This document shows, one piece after another, positions 19,853 through 31,032 of a stretch of 64,000 bases of DNA. Source of the DNA: Litsea cubeba (lineage: Eukaryota > Streptophyta > Magnoliopsida > Laurales > Lauraceae); NCBI GenBank assembly GCA_012931725.1, contig CM022949.1, positions 2,772,939 through 2,836,938 on the forward strand. Reading direction: 5' to 3'. Position 1 is the stretch's first letter; the number at the start of each line of letters is the position of its first letter. The notes beneath the pieces were generated by a model. That model ran no database searches. It saw only the letters and a list, made by a program, of their open reading frames with translations, and was not told the origin of the DNA. The translations under genes and the position numbers were made by a program.

Positions 19853-20165
19853 TCTCCTCTAATAGTTGATCATGACCGTCCATCTTGATGGTCACTGAGT
19901 TAATTTTTTTTAATCTTATTGTTTATTTGAATTTAGACTTTTTACATTTGATATGTATTGAAATCTACTCTAATAGTTAATGATGACTGTCTAATCTTAT
20001 TGTTTATTTGAATTTAAACTTTTTAGATTTGATATGTATTGAAATCTCCTCTAATTGTTGATCATGACCGTCCATCTTGATGGCCACTGATTTAATTTTT
20101 TTTCAATCTTATTGTTTATTTCAATTTAAATATTTTTGATTTGATATGTATTGAAATTTGATCCA
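19853..20165 (+). repeat. Three imperfect copies of an about 100-bp repeat
   Basis: Each copy ends in TTTGATATGTATTGAAAT, near 19948, 20024 and 20138. Two of them share GATCATGACCGTCCATCTTG. They lie just before the Helitron B genes and I see no coding potential. Confidence 0.55.
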
Positions 20166-20413
20166 TTAGTTAATGTTTTGATATTTGACATTTTACACTT
20201 TATTTACATGGTTAATATTTAAATATTTATGTAATTTCTTTTTACTATCTGCCTTTATTTTCCCATTTTAAATTTGTAGTGATCGCATATTACTCCCTTT
20301 TCTTTTGCATGAGTTTTGTTTCCATATACAAGGTATAAGTGTTTTTTATATGATACTAAGAAACAAATATATTTCTCTCTTATCTTTAACTATGAACGGA
20401 AAAGCAAGATGAT

Positions 20414-23400
20414 ATGAATCCTTCCAAGATTGCAAGACAACGTCGAATTCAACTATTACGAATGAAAAGACTACGTCAAAATGAAAAAAAATAAAAACTT
20501 CTACAGGTGAAAACCTATTCAATAAATATTATTTTAATTTTATATTAAATAAAATTAGTTTATTGATAATTTTTATAAGTCGTTCTATGGAAATTTGTCA
20601 TTAAACAGAAGCACATAAAAGTAAATATCAACTTTAAAAAATGAGAAGAATGGCCGAATATCATCGTACATCAAATTGCCGAGATTTATCAACCATGTCA
20701 AGTGCCATAAATTGTCATATAGGAAATGAGGAGAGTTCGGCATTACAAGATAGAGTCAATGACAAAGAACCATGTGTTTCATCCAAGGGCTCGAGAGGTA
20801 GATTATTAAATATTTCCTTATAATAATGTAATTAGATAATTATATTTTATTTAATATTAATTATTAATATATTGTTTACTATTATCGTCAGTCTGTGAAA
20901 GTAGTCATCAAGTCTCGACACAGCAACGTGAAGTCATAATCCAGTAATTATCAATCAACAGTGTTTGTTGTCTCAAAATCAACATTATGTCTATAAACTT
21001 GCTCGGAGATAAAGAATTATGAAGCTACGACATCGCCGTACATCAAATTGCTGAGATTTATCAACTCTGTCAAGTGCCATAAATTTTCATATAGGAAATG
21101 AGGATAATTCGGCATTACAAGATAGAGTCAATGACAAAGAACCACATGTTCCATCAATGAGCTCAAGATGTTCTTCGCAAAAAAGTATGTGGACGTTCAA
21201 CACAAAGTGATACTTAATTAACATTTTCCTATTCTTCACTTAAGTTTGTCAATTTAATGTTGCTAACCTAATATTATTATGTTGGACAAAATGTTGGAAG
21301 GAGAGACTTTGGCCCTCCAAGTGAGACATGTATTAAATGTGGTGCTTTGATATGGAAACAAGAAGGAACTAAAGGAGGAGCTAATGATCGAAGATATATT
21401 TTCAATAAGTGTTGTAGAGACGGAAAGATACTGTTACCCCTCTTGGAACATCCTCCTACACATTTGAGATCACTAATGGAAAGTTCTAACATTCAACAAT
21501 CATCTAAGTTCAAAAAATCCATCCGAGCATACAACAGTGCATTCTCATTTACTTCGTTCGGAGCAAATATTGACTATAATGTAGCAAGTGAAGTGGGGTC
21601 GTTTACATTCAGAATACATGGTCAAGCTCACCACAAGATTGGATCGTTGTTACCAATGCCCGGGGAAACTCCAAAATTCGCCCAACTTTATATATATGAC
21701 ACCGAACATAAGGTTCAAAATAGAAATCTTGCATTTACGCAACATACAGAATCTGGAGGCTTGGATTATTTAATCATAGAAGCATTAGAAAATGAATTGG
21801 ATGGTGTCAATCCATATGTAGACTGCTTCCGATCACTAAGAAATAGATTTGGACGTGAATATCCACGAGATCTAAAGATGAGAATACTCTATGATAGATA
21901 TAATGATTCAAGGCAATATAATCGTCCAACATCAAATGAGGTAGCTGCATTATTAATTGGTGAAGGATCTTCATAAAATAGTAACCGAGATATCATCTTA
22001 GAAACTGTCTCGGGATCTTTACAAAGAATAAGCGAACTACATCCAAGTTATATGGCATTGCAATACCCATTGCTATTTCCATATGGAGAAGATGGATGGC
22101 ATGCCAACATATTATATAATCAGCCTTCACGATTGTCAAAATCTAATGTGTCAATGAGAGAGTACTATTGTTACAGGTTACAGCAAAGGAATGATGAAGG
22201 AAAGACGATTTTATTATCTGGAAGACTCTTCCACCAGTTCATTGTGGATGCATATGCATGTATCGAACAATATAGAGCAAAATATGTCAGAAATAACCAT
22301 AGTACCTTTATATATGATTTTTCCAAGGTGTCTCAGATGCAGTAGTTCAAGGTGATACAAGAGCATCAACAATTGGTCAACGCTACATATTACCTTCTTC
22401 ATATACAGGAAGCCCACGTTACATGATTCAACAGTTTCAAGATGCAATGGAGATATGCCGTTGGGCCAGATGCCCAGATATTTTTTTAACATTTACATGC
22501 AATCCAAGATGGAAGGCAATCCAACGCTTTTTAGACTTATTCCCAGGTCAAAAAGCAGAAGATCGTCCTGACGTTGTTGATAGGGTATTCCATATAAAAT
22601 TGAAAGAATTAATGGACGAGGTAAAGGATAAAAAGCTTTTCGGTAGAGTTATTGCAGGTAAATTCGTTTTCCAATGCAAAATAACTCATTTTTTATTTCT
22701 CAATTTATATTACTAAAGTATCTCACTATTTTGTTCACAGATATATACGCCATTGAGTTTCAAAAGAGGGGCCTTCTGCATGCACATATATTGATAACAC
22801 TTGATAAATGTGATCAGATATCTACAACTAAAGAAATAGATCATGATGTGGTCTCGGCCGAAATTCCGGATCTTGACACAGATCCAGAGCTGTATGAAAC
22901 AATCAAGCGTTGTATGATGCATGGGTCATGTGGTCCGCTAAATCCAAATTCTCCATGTATGGTTGACGGTAAATGCAGCAAAAAGTATCCAAAATGTTTC
23001 AACCAACAAACCTCACTTGACAATACTGGTTATCTGACATACAGGCGGAAAAATGATGGAAGGACGGTTAAAATAGGATATGTTAAACTAGATAATAGAT
23101 GGGTAGTTCCCTACAATCCTTTTTTGTCAAGAAAATATAATGCACATCTAAACATTGAGATTTATAGTCAAATACGAGTCATTAAGTATTTGTACAAATA
23201 TATTCACAAAGGCCCAAATAGAGCAACTATCGTTATTGAGGAAAGCACACAGTCACCAGATGCAACATGCCGAATGATATATCGACAGGTTGATGAAATC
23301 AAACAATACTTTGATTGTCGTTATGTTTCAGCTCCAGAAGCATGCTGGAGAATTTTTGAATACAACCTTCATAGTAGAAATCCATCGGTTGAGCGTTTAC

Positions 23401-25661
23401 AATATCATCTTGAAAATCAATAAATCATTGTTTTCAACGATTATGACAGTTTGACATCTATGTTAAATAGACCTGCAATAGAAATTACAATGTTCACTCA
23501 GTGGTTTGAAATAAATAGTTAATATCCTGATGCAAGAGATTTAAGATATGTTGACTTTCCAACAAACTGGACTTGGAAAAGCACTCAAAATGTGTGGAGC
23601 AGAATGAAACATGGAAGATGCATTGGAAGAGTATATTATGTGCATCCGACGTCAGGTGAGAGATATTATTTAAGAATGTTACTTCATATAATAAGAGGTG
23701 CCACGTCGTATGGAGATTTAAGAACTGTGGATGGAGAGACACACACTTCTTTTAAATCAGCATGCATAGCACTTGGCTTATTAGATGATGACAACGAATG
23801 AGACATTGCATTAACAGAAACATCACAGTGGGCAACATCATATCAATTGAGAAATATGGTTGCGGAGATGCTTATGTTTTGTGAAGTATCAAATCCATTG
23901 CATGTATGGAACAAACAATATTGGAACTCACTTTCTGATGACATAGAGATGAGGCTACGTAGACATGAAAGATCAATTAGTCTCAATTTATCAGACCATG
24001 AGATACAAAATCAAACACTTATAGAGATTGAGTCAATAGTAAATAAAAATGGTAGATCATTAAAAGAGTTTCAAGATATGTCATTTCCGCAATATGAACA
24101 TGATGATTTTTTATCAAACAACCTGCTACACGAAGAAATGTCATACAATATCGACGATCTTGCATTTGAATTTAATGTCTTACATTCAAGACTAAACCTG
24201 CAACAAAACATAGTGTTCGACAAAATCATTGATTCATGTCTAAATGGCAAAGGCAGAGTTTCTTTGTGAATGGCAGTGGTGGAATAAGAAAAATATTCTT
24301 TTGGAAAACAATAATTACAAAACTCCGAAGTGAAGGAAAAATTATTTTAGCAGTAGCATCATCGGGAATCGCATCTTTGTTGTTACCAGGTGGCAGGACC
24401 GCACATTCGCGCTTTAAGATACCATTACAGACTCATGAAGCATTATGTTGTGCTATTGGCAAAAAATCAAATTTGGCTAAGGTGATTCAAAAAACATCTT
24501 TGATCATATGGGATGAAGCACATAAGAATGCATTTGATGCGGTCGACAGGACTCTATGCGACATAGTGAGTGCTGCTGATAATACTGGCAAAAATAAAAT
24601 ATTTGGTGGGCTAACTGTTGCATTAGGAGGTGACTTTAAACAGATTTTGCCTGTTGTTAAAAGGGGAAAACAGAAGATATAGTAGCTGCTTCATTGACAA
24701 GATCTGAAATTTGGAAATATTGTGAAGTTTTAAACCTTACGGAGAACATGCGTCTACAAAATTTATCTAATAATGATGACAATGCAAAGTTTGCGAGCTG
24801 GGTATTGAAAATAGGAGATGGAGATTGCAATACTCTGTGTACCAACATGATTTTAGATGATGATTGGATTCAGATTCTAAGTGAATTGTGAATAGATGCT
24901 GATGATGATGTCATTTCGCCCTTAATCAACTTTGTCTATGATAACTTAAATGTCAATATCAAGAATCATTCATATTTTAGAAACAGAGCAATATTGACTC
25001 CATTGAATGACTATGTTGACAAGATTAATGATGAAATTCTTAATATGCTTTCTGATGAGCTTGATAAAAAGACATATCTAAGTGCAGATACAAAGGTTGA
25101 GGTTGAGGGCAGAGAAACCAGTCAGGATATGTTATACACCACGGAGTACTTAAACACTCTTAAATTTGCCGGATTGTTGAATCATTCATAGGACTAAGAT
25201 TGGGTGCCCCAATTATGCTTTTACGTAATTTGGATCAATCTATTGGATTATGCAATGGAACGAGATTAATTACCAGTAGATTGAGACAACGAACAATAGA
25301 AGCAGATGTGGTCACAGGGACAAATGTGGGCGAACGTGTATTCATTCCACGAATAGTGATGTCAACTGCTGAAATAGATTTGCCATTCATACTTAAAAGA
25401 AGACAGTTTCCAATTAAATTGGCGTTTGCAATGACAATAAAAAAAAGTCAAGGGCAATTCCTGCAAAAAATTGGCCTTTATCTCCCAAAGCCTGTTTTCT
25501 CACATGGACAGCTTTACGTTGCTCTATGTAGAGTGACGGATAAATCAGGGCTAAAGATCTTACTGAAGAGGAATGCTACCATTCCAATTGAATATAATAA
25601 AAATGTTGTATACAAAAAAGTCTTGAATAAAGTGAAGAGCCATTGCACAAATTACTCTTAG
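20414..25661 (+). pseudogene. Helitron Rep/helicase, degenerate
   Basis: This encoded the bifunctional transposase of the Helitron: an HUH endonuclease that nicks and joins ends, fused to a PIF1-like 5'-3' helicase. A short basic N-terminal exon starts at 20414. The body runs from about 21289 and matches the Helitron-like N domain (about 22052-22345). The HUH motif reads LLHAHIL, with its codons at 22779-22787. The tyrosine motif KYLYKYIHKG lies at 23184-23213. A clean 83-bp GT..AG intron (22658-22740) splits the Rep domain. The helicase begins near 24260, and its P-loop reads GSGGIRK where a GGTGKT-type Walker A is expected. Walker B is LIIWDEAH. In-frame stops near 21974, 23421, 23520, 23799, 24680, 24889 and 25189, and frameshifts near 22340 and 24265, make it non-functional. 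Confidence 0.9.
20664..21175 (+). repeat. Duplicated exon-like block in the Helitron B N-terminal region
   Basis: About 135 bp recur at 20665 and 21037 (offset 372 bp), both starting CGTACATCAAATTGC and containing CATAGACA-free GATAGAGTCAATGACAAAGA. The encoded sequence resembles the polar linker after the basic N-terminus of Rep. The second copy has an early stop. The intervening sequence differs, so this is a segmental duplication within the transposase gene. Confidence 0.65.
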
Positions 25662-25884
25662 AGGTATAAACAATTCATTCTCTTCTCAGTAAAACTGATG
25701 TAATATGGATGAGTTGTGCTACAAATTTCTCATTGCATTTTACTATAAATAGTTTTTATGTAACAATCTCATATGCTCAAACATCTATCAATGCTATTAA
25801 AAAATGATCACTGTCAAAATTAAAATAAATATGAGACTAACAATAATTTAAAATTTTCATCTTTAGATTATCAAGGAATCATCA

Positions 25885-26595
25885 ATGATGTCCACCAGAT
25901 TTCATCGTCTCGAGGAGCTGCATCCTTATAATGAAAGATGGTGCATTAAAGTAAGAGTAAACAGAATAATTGAAGATAGACAATACAACAATACTAAAGG
26001 TTCAGGGCGAATCAATAAATTAATCCTTATTGATATAAAGGTGACCTTTTAAATTTAAATATAATTCTATTTAAAAATGAATTTTGAATACATGTCAGTT
26101 ATATTTATTTTATTAATTTTTTAACTTTCAGGGAGATCAAATACTTCTCACATTGTTTAATGATGAGATACCAAAATTTGGATATGAGATAAAGGAAGGA
26201 AATTGTTATACGATTAGAAATGTGAGAGTCAAATAAGCACCAGATACATATAATGTCGGCCCTCATCAATATCAACTATCTTTAGCAAGAGATGCAGTTG
26301 TTTCACAAATAACAGAGACATGTATAGATATTCCTCACTACGTGTATTGCTTCACTTCACTCGATAAAATGCCTTTTAATTTCTCAACAGATTTAAGTAT
26401 CTGCAAGGTATTACAACTCTCATAACCATTTATATTCGATCTTAAAGTTACAAATCTCTTCAAAACTTTATTCATTTGCATTAATATGATACAGACGTCA
26501 TTGAAGTTATCAAAGGTATAAGTGGCATGTCATACATTAGAAAACAAGATCAAACGGAGCTTGCGAAGTTAGATATCACACTATGTAATGAAAGG
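25885..26595 (+). pseudogene. RPA-like single-stranded DNA binding protein of Helitron B
   Basis: Plant Helitrons often carry a replication protein A (RPA70)-like gene, whose product is thought to coat single-stranded transposition intermediates. Three exons can be followed: 25885-26040, 26132-26407 and about 26495-26595, with GT..AG introns. Exon 1 encodes an OB-fold start (FHRLEELHPYNERWCIKVRV). Exon 2 continues with GDQILLTLFNDEI and then YEIKEGNCYTIRNVRVK, followed by a TAA stop at 26234-26236. Beyond it the frame stays similar to the family for 57 more codons. The single visible stop and the absence of later exons make it a relic. It lies 220 bp downstream of the helicase in the same direction. 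Confidence 0.75.
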
Positions 26596-26599
26596 TATT

Positions 26600-27659
26600 T
26601 TAAATTCAATTGTATTAAATTATTTATATTTTTCAGATCGAATAGATTTTAGTAGCCCAAGCCCATCACACCACATGTTTCCTTCTTCTATTATATTATG
26701 TATTCAAACATATATGATGTGATTGATTGATATTAGTGATCATGTTCATTGATCTCATGCCATTGATCTCATGCCATTAATCATATGCCATTGGGTTTCT
26801 TCTAATAAATTTATTCGATGAATTGATGCCATTGATCACAAAGTCTGGATTTTTCTTCATAAATTTATTTGATGAATTGATTCCATTGGTCACATGATTT
26901 GGACCTTTTTTTTATCAAGATCTGATTTGATTTATTTTAATGTGCTTGATTATTTGGATAGAATCAGAGCATTATAATGACTTCATATCATATGGGAGCT
27001 TATGATATTTCACTTTTTTATTTATTACAGCCCGGTGTTTTATATGTGATCAATCCAACGGTGGAGCCAATTTCATTTAAATAAATCTTAGGTCAAAGGG
27101 TATATACTATGTCATCCTTTGAATAGTGTGCAACATTATTTGGAAAGTAAAAGATAATGAGCATTCATATTCAAAATTCAAATATAGATGAAAACGCTAT
27201 CTATATATGTTGTCTCTGCAATTAGTCCCCTTGATCAACAAACATTTGTTTTCCTAGAGAAACACCTTGAGAGAACATAGGGGACCATGCCCTGATAAAT
27301 GTATATGGCACGATATCAATGTACTTGTGAGAGTAATTAGTTGCATCTTAACTGCTGGGAAGGTGGGCTTAATAGCAGGTGAGTTGTAGGATCCTTGTCA
27401 TCTGGGAAGGTGGGCTTAATAGCAGGTGAGTTGTAGGATCCTTGTCATCTGTCATAACCAGTGTTTAAAATCTCAGAATCTTGAGTCTGACTCTGGAAAG
27501 TCACTGAGATGAGTCTGATTGAGTTCCCGTCTAAATTACTCTTCCATCAGTGGCTGAGATCTCACTCAATTCAAAATTGGAGAGTTGACTTTTGGAGATT
27601 CTTAAGATCCTATTTTGTAGGAAAAAATAGATAATGGTGATTCATTGAGATTAGATGAG
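26600..27659. other. AT-rich sequence with short repeats, no gene
   Basis: A 47-bp unit (GGGAAGGTGGGCTTAATAGC onward) is tandemly duplicated at 27357 and 27404. Imperfect TGATCTCATGCCAT and AAATTTATTYGATGAATTGA repeats lie at 26745-26900. The 3' end of Helitron B and that of Helitron C should lie here or have been lost, but I find no convincing hairpin plus CTRR on either strand. Confidence 0.4.
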
Positions 27660-27723
27660 AAGGGCAATTCTGGAATGTGTCACTGCAAAAAGTCTGAGGA
27701 TGCGCCACGTGTCGCTCCCCCAT

Positions 27724-28610
27724 TGTAAGTGCACAAAAATTCACGGACCCGGGGGGGTGGTGTTCTTGCGACACACTGAGGAGGACGAAGGCCGGAGCCG
27801 CCCGTCTCCTCGCTGCTGATGGAAGAACCACTGCCTGAGAACCTGGAAGAGGGAGAAGAAACAGGTCAGAGGACCCTGGCTGTGGGCAGCACAGGGCTCT
27901 CCGATGCCTAAGTCAGTATGAGTACTGGACAGTAGGAGGAGATTTTAGGGGAGAAGGTGATACCAGTGTGGTTCTCTCGGACGGGAGAGAGAGTCAGCGA
28001 GAGAGAGCCCCCTTCCTGTTCTGGTTTTGCCCCTTTTATAGAGGAGGAGAGGGAGATAGTTGACTTTGGAGAGAAAGGAGGCAGGAGACAATGAGGTGGT
28101 TAGCCGTCCCATCACAGCGCACTCTGGCGTCTGTGGACGCCGATCTGTCAGGAAGCATGGGCGGCATGGGAGGCTCTGTCTGTCAGAGAGTATAGGCGTG
28201 CCCTTGTCTTGTCGCGCGTGCTCTAGCGTGCTTAAGTGTCCAAGGGTGGACAGCTGTCAGGCCCTGCCTTGGCTAGTCCTGGCGTCCTGACCAAGGTCGG
28301 GGAGCCGAGGTCGGAGAGGACCTTGACTTGGCTAGAGACCCTGCAGAGACGCCGAAGTGGAGGACCGGGGAGGAGTCCCTAGCCGAGCTGGAGACGACCT
28401 GGCCGAGGTGGAGCTCAGCCGAGCTGGGAGCATACTGGCCGAGGTGGAAATGTCGTGCAAGGGGCCGAGATGAGTCTCTGGCCGGAGTGGGGCACTTGGC
28501 CGAACTAGCGGACGTTGAGACGGGCCTTGCCGAGATGGCCTAGCTGGCGCCGGAGCATGAGATAGAGCATCCGGCCAGTCATCCGGCGAGTTCGGAAATA
28601 TCCCCACACA
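27724..28610 (-). repeat. Gag-only gypsy 3' LTR
   Basis: This 887-bp LTR is the downstream copy of the minus-strand element. It lacks a 9-bp direct duplication (GGCATGGGA) that the other LTR carries near 31475. Apart from that the two are the same length, with scattered point differences. The internal GCCGAGNTGG-type repeats are GC-rich and open in several frames, but are not genes. Confidence 0.9.
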
Positions 28611-28800
28611 ATAGCCCCCCAGCTTCTGAGCTCGATAGACTGCTCTTTTGAGGTCAGAAGGTAAGTATCATGGAGGATGACTGGCTGGCAATGAACCAGA
28701 GCTAGAGGTTGGCATCACTGCTAAGCTGTAACAGGGTGCTTCTGCCGAGCTGGAGATTCACACAACTGCCGAGCTGGAGAGTGAGTGCCGAGAGGCGCTT

Positions 28801-29725
28801 ATGGAGATCCTACTGGCTCGTCACCAGGGGCTTGTGCCGGGCATCTGGCACGAGGGCCGAGATGCGCCTGCCGCACGCTATGGAGATCCCACCGGCTCGC
28901 CACCAGGGGCCTGTGTCGGGCATCTGGTACGAGGGCCGAGATGCGCCTGCCGCACGCTATGGAGATCCCACCGGCTCGCCACCAGGGGCCTGTGTCGGGC
29001 ATCGGGCGCGAGGGCCGAGATGCGCCTGCCGCACGCAATGGAGATCCCACTGGCTCGTCACCAGGGGCCTGTGCCGGGCATCTGGCGCGAGGGCCGAGAT
29101 GCGCCTGCCGCACGCAATGGAGATCCCACTGGCTCGTCACCAGGGGCCTGTGCCGGGCATCTGGCGCGAGGGCCGAGATGCGCCTGCCGCACGCAATGGA
29201 GATCCCACTGGCTCGCCACCAGGGGCCTGTGCCGGGCATCTGGCGCGAGGGCCGAGATGCGCCTGCCGCACGCAATGGAGATCCCACTGGCTCGCCACCA
29301 GGGGCCTGTGCCGGGCATCTGGCGCGAGGGCCGAGATGCGCCTGCCGCACGCAATGGAGATCCCACTGGCTCGCCACCAGGGGCCTGTGCCGGGCATCTG
29401 GCGCGAGGGCCGAGATGCGCCTGCCGCACGCAATGGAGATCCCACTGGCTCGCCACCAGGGGCCTGTGCCGGGCATCTGGCGCGAGGGCCGAGATGTGCC
29501 TGCCGCACGCAATGGAGATCCCACTGGCTCGTCACCAGGGGCCTGTGCCGGGCATCGGGCGCGAGGGCCGAGATGCGCCTGCCGCACGCAATGGAGATCC
29601 CACTGGCTCGTCACCAGGGGCCTGTGCCGGGCATCTGGCGCGAGGGCCGAGATGCGCCTGCCGCACGCAATGGAGATCCCACTGGCACGTCACCAGGGGT
29701 ACGAAGCTCTGGATGACTAGTGGCG
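28801..29725 (+). repeat. 79-bp GC-rich minisatellite, about 11.5 copies
   Basis: Units starting ATGGAGATCC occur at 28801, 28880, 28959 and then every 79 bp to 29670, with very few changes between copies. Because 79 is not a multiple of three and the unit lacks stops, frames of 271-335 codons appear on both strands, all permutations of the same three peptides. It lies between gag and the 3' LTR, where a full element would carry pol. Its even period and low divergence point to recent unequal exchange or replication slippage. Confidence 0.9.
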
Positions 29726-29728
29726 GCA

Positions 29729-29935
29729 GAGGACCGTGCGATCAAGGCTGACAGCAGAGGACCGTGCCGTCGAAATGACAGTAGAGGGTCGTACGATCGA
29801 AGCCGACAGTAGAGGACCGTGCGATCAAGGCTGACAGCAGAGGACCGTGCCGTCGAAATGACAGTAGAGGGTCGTACGATCGAAGCCGACAGTAGAGGGT
29901 CGTGCGATCAAAGCTGACGGGCGGTCAAAGCTGAC
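29729..29935 (+). repeat. 82-bp tandem repeat next to the minisatellite
   Basis: Two full copies begin AGAGGACCGTGCGATCAAGG at 29729 and 29811, followed by partial copies to about 29935. This is a second, unrelated tandem array in the 3' untranslated part of the gag-only gypsy element. Confidence 0.7.
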
Positions 29936-29950
29936 GGGTGATAGGAGGCT

Positions 29951-30982
29951 TCAGCAGCCCCCCGAGCTGGAGGAGGCTTCTGTCGTTGAGATGGAGGCGT
30001 CTGCCGAGATGGATGCTGTTGCGGAGCTGGAGGCATCCGCCGAAATGGAGGCGTCCGCCGAGATGGACGCTGCTTGGTCATTGTCGTTGAAATGCTTATG
30101 GGCTCGGGCTTCGTCTGCTTCTTGCCTGACGTACTGGTTTACCCTGGTCATCAGAGCTGCCATAGTGACCACGGGATGCATGACCAAATCCCTCCGTAGC
30201 TCGTTGCCTGGTAGGAGGGCTTGCTGGAAAGACTGGATCGCTATTGCATCTGAAGTATTCTCGATCTGGCTGTAGACAGTCCAGAACCTTTCGGCGAACT
30301 GCGTGACGTTCTCGGTCTGCTTCATTCTGAGGGCCATCAGGTCGGCGGCCGACCTGGGGACGACCCTGTGAGCTTGGAACTTCGTCATGAAGGAACTCCG
30401 GAGCTGCTGCCAACTTTTGATCGATCCTTGGGGGAGTGCGCAGAACCACTTTAAGGGGAGGTCCCCGTGGCTGGAGGAGAAGACTCTGCAGTTCAGGTGG
30501 CCTGCATCGCCCCACACCGACATTCTCTGAGTGAAGTGCCGGAGGTGTGCTGCGGGGTCCGAGGTTCCATCGTAAACGACGAACCTCGGGACTTTGAAAT
30601 TTTCAGGAAGGGGAAAGCTTCTGATTTCTGGAGAGAGGGGAGATGTGCCGAGATCGTCAGAGTTCAGCCGAACTCGAGCGAAACCGGCAGCCTCCAGGTT
30701 TTGGCGTACTGCTTGCTCGATGTGTCGATCGAGCCTCTTTCTGAAGTCGTGGTTGTTATCTGGACTTTCGCCATGGGCTTGGTTGCTTCTGTTGTCCTTC
30801 AGGGTGCGCCTTTTGGAAGGTGGAGTCGAGGTCGAACCCTTAGAGGATGAACCCGACTGAGTACCCTGCTGTTGGACGCTTGCTGGATTGGATCTTGCTC
30901 CTGACCTTTCCCGGTGGGGGACCGTTGGCAGCTGTGTCGACAGTGTCAGCGGTTCCTTTCCCTTTCTGGTTCTCCGAGGCAT
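29951..30982 (-). CDS. Gag protein of the gag-only gypsy element
   Basis: The frame encodes 343 residues from MPRRTRKGKEP. An upstream in-frame Met lies in the LTR and is less likely to be the start. The basic, polar N-terminal third contains Gln- and Ser-rich stretches. A retrotransposon Gag domain follows at about residues 125-300: PRFVVYDGTSDPAAHLRHF, then LPLKWFCALPQGSIKSWQQL and FMTKFQAHR, continuing to the LVMHPVVTMAALMTRVNQY helix. This matches Ty3/gypsy Gag, which forms the particle that packages the RNA. The tail is a low-complexity repeat of SISADA units, and no CCHC knuckle or protease follows. The frame is uninterrupted, unlike most coding relics in the window, so it may still be used. 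Confidence 0.85.
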   Translation of the reverse strand: MPRRTRKGKEPLTLSTQLPTVPHRERSGARSNPASVQQQGTQSGSSSKGSTSTPPSKRRTLKDNRSNQAHGESPDNNHDFRKRLDRHIEQAVRQNLEAAGFARVRLNSDDLGTSPLSPEIRSFPLPENFKVPRFVVYDGTSDPAAHLRHFTQRMSVWGDAGHLNCRVFSSSHGDLPLKWFCALPQGSIKSWQQLRSSFMTKFQAHRVVPRSAADLMALRMKQTENVTQFAERFWTVYSQIENTSDAIAIQSFQQALLPGNELRRDLVMHPVVTMAALMTRVNQYVRQEADEARAHKHFNDNDQAASISADASISADASSSATASISADASISTTEASSSSGGC

Positions 30983-31032
30983 GGCGTTTGGGAAGATGGC
31001 TTTTTGTAGCGTTTCCCACAGACGGCGCCAAT

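Larger units (their letters stand above)
17690..26640 (+). mobile_element. Decayed autonomous Helitron (Helitron B)
   Basis: The 5' block (A/T tract, AAAAGACAGCAG, CGACACGTGGC with CACGTG at 17730-17735) abuts the CTAA end of Helitron A. Downstream come about 2.7 kb of repeat-rich leader, then Rep/helicase (20414-25661) and an RPA-like gene (25885-26595), the standard gene set of plant Helitrons. Both genes are broken. I could not find a 3' hairpin with CTRR, so the right edge given is only the last supported coding piece. Confidence 0.75.

Noticed and set aside
20641..20823. Small 60-codon gene
   Set aside because: It is part of the Helitron Rep N-terminal region and is duplicated at 21037.
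28801..29725. CRISPR-like regular array
   Set aside because: The whole 79-bp unit repeats without unique spacers, in a plant retrotransposon. It is a minisatellite.
28709..29751. Frames of 271-335 codons on both strands
   Set aside because: They are produced by the 79-bp stop-free minisatellite read in successive phases and have no domain.
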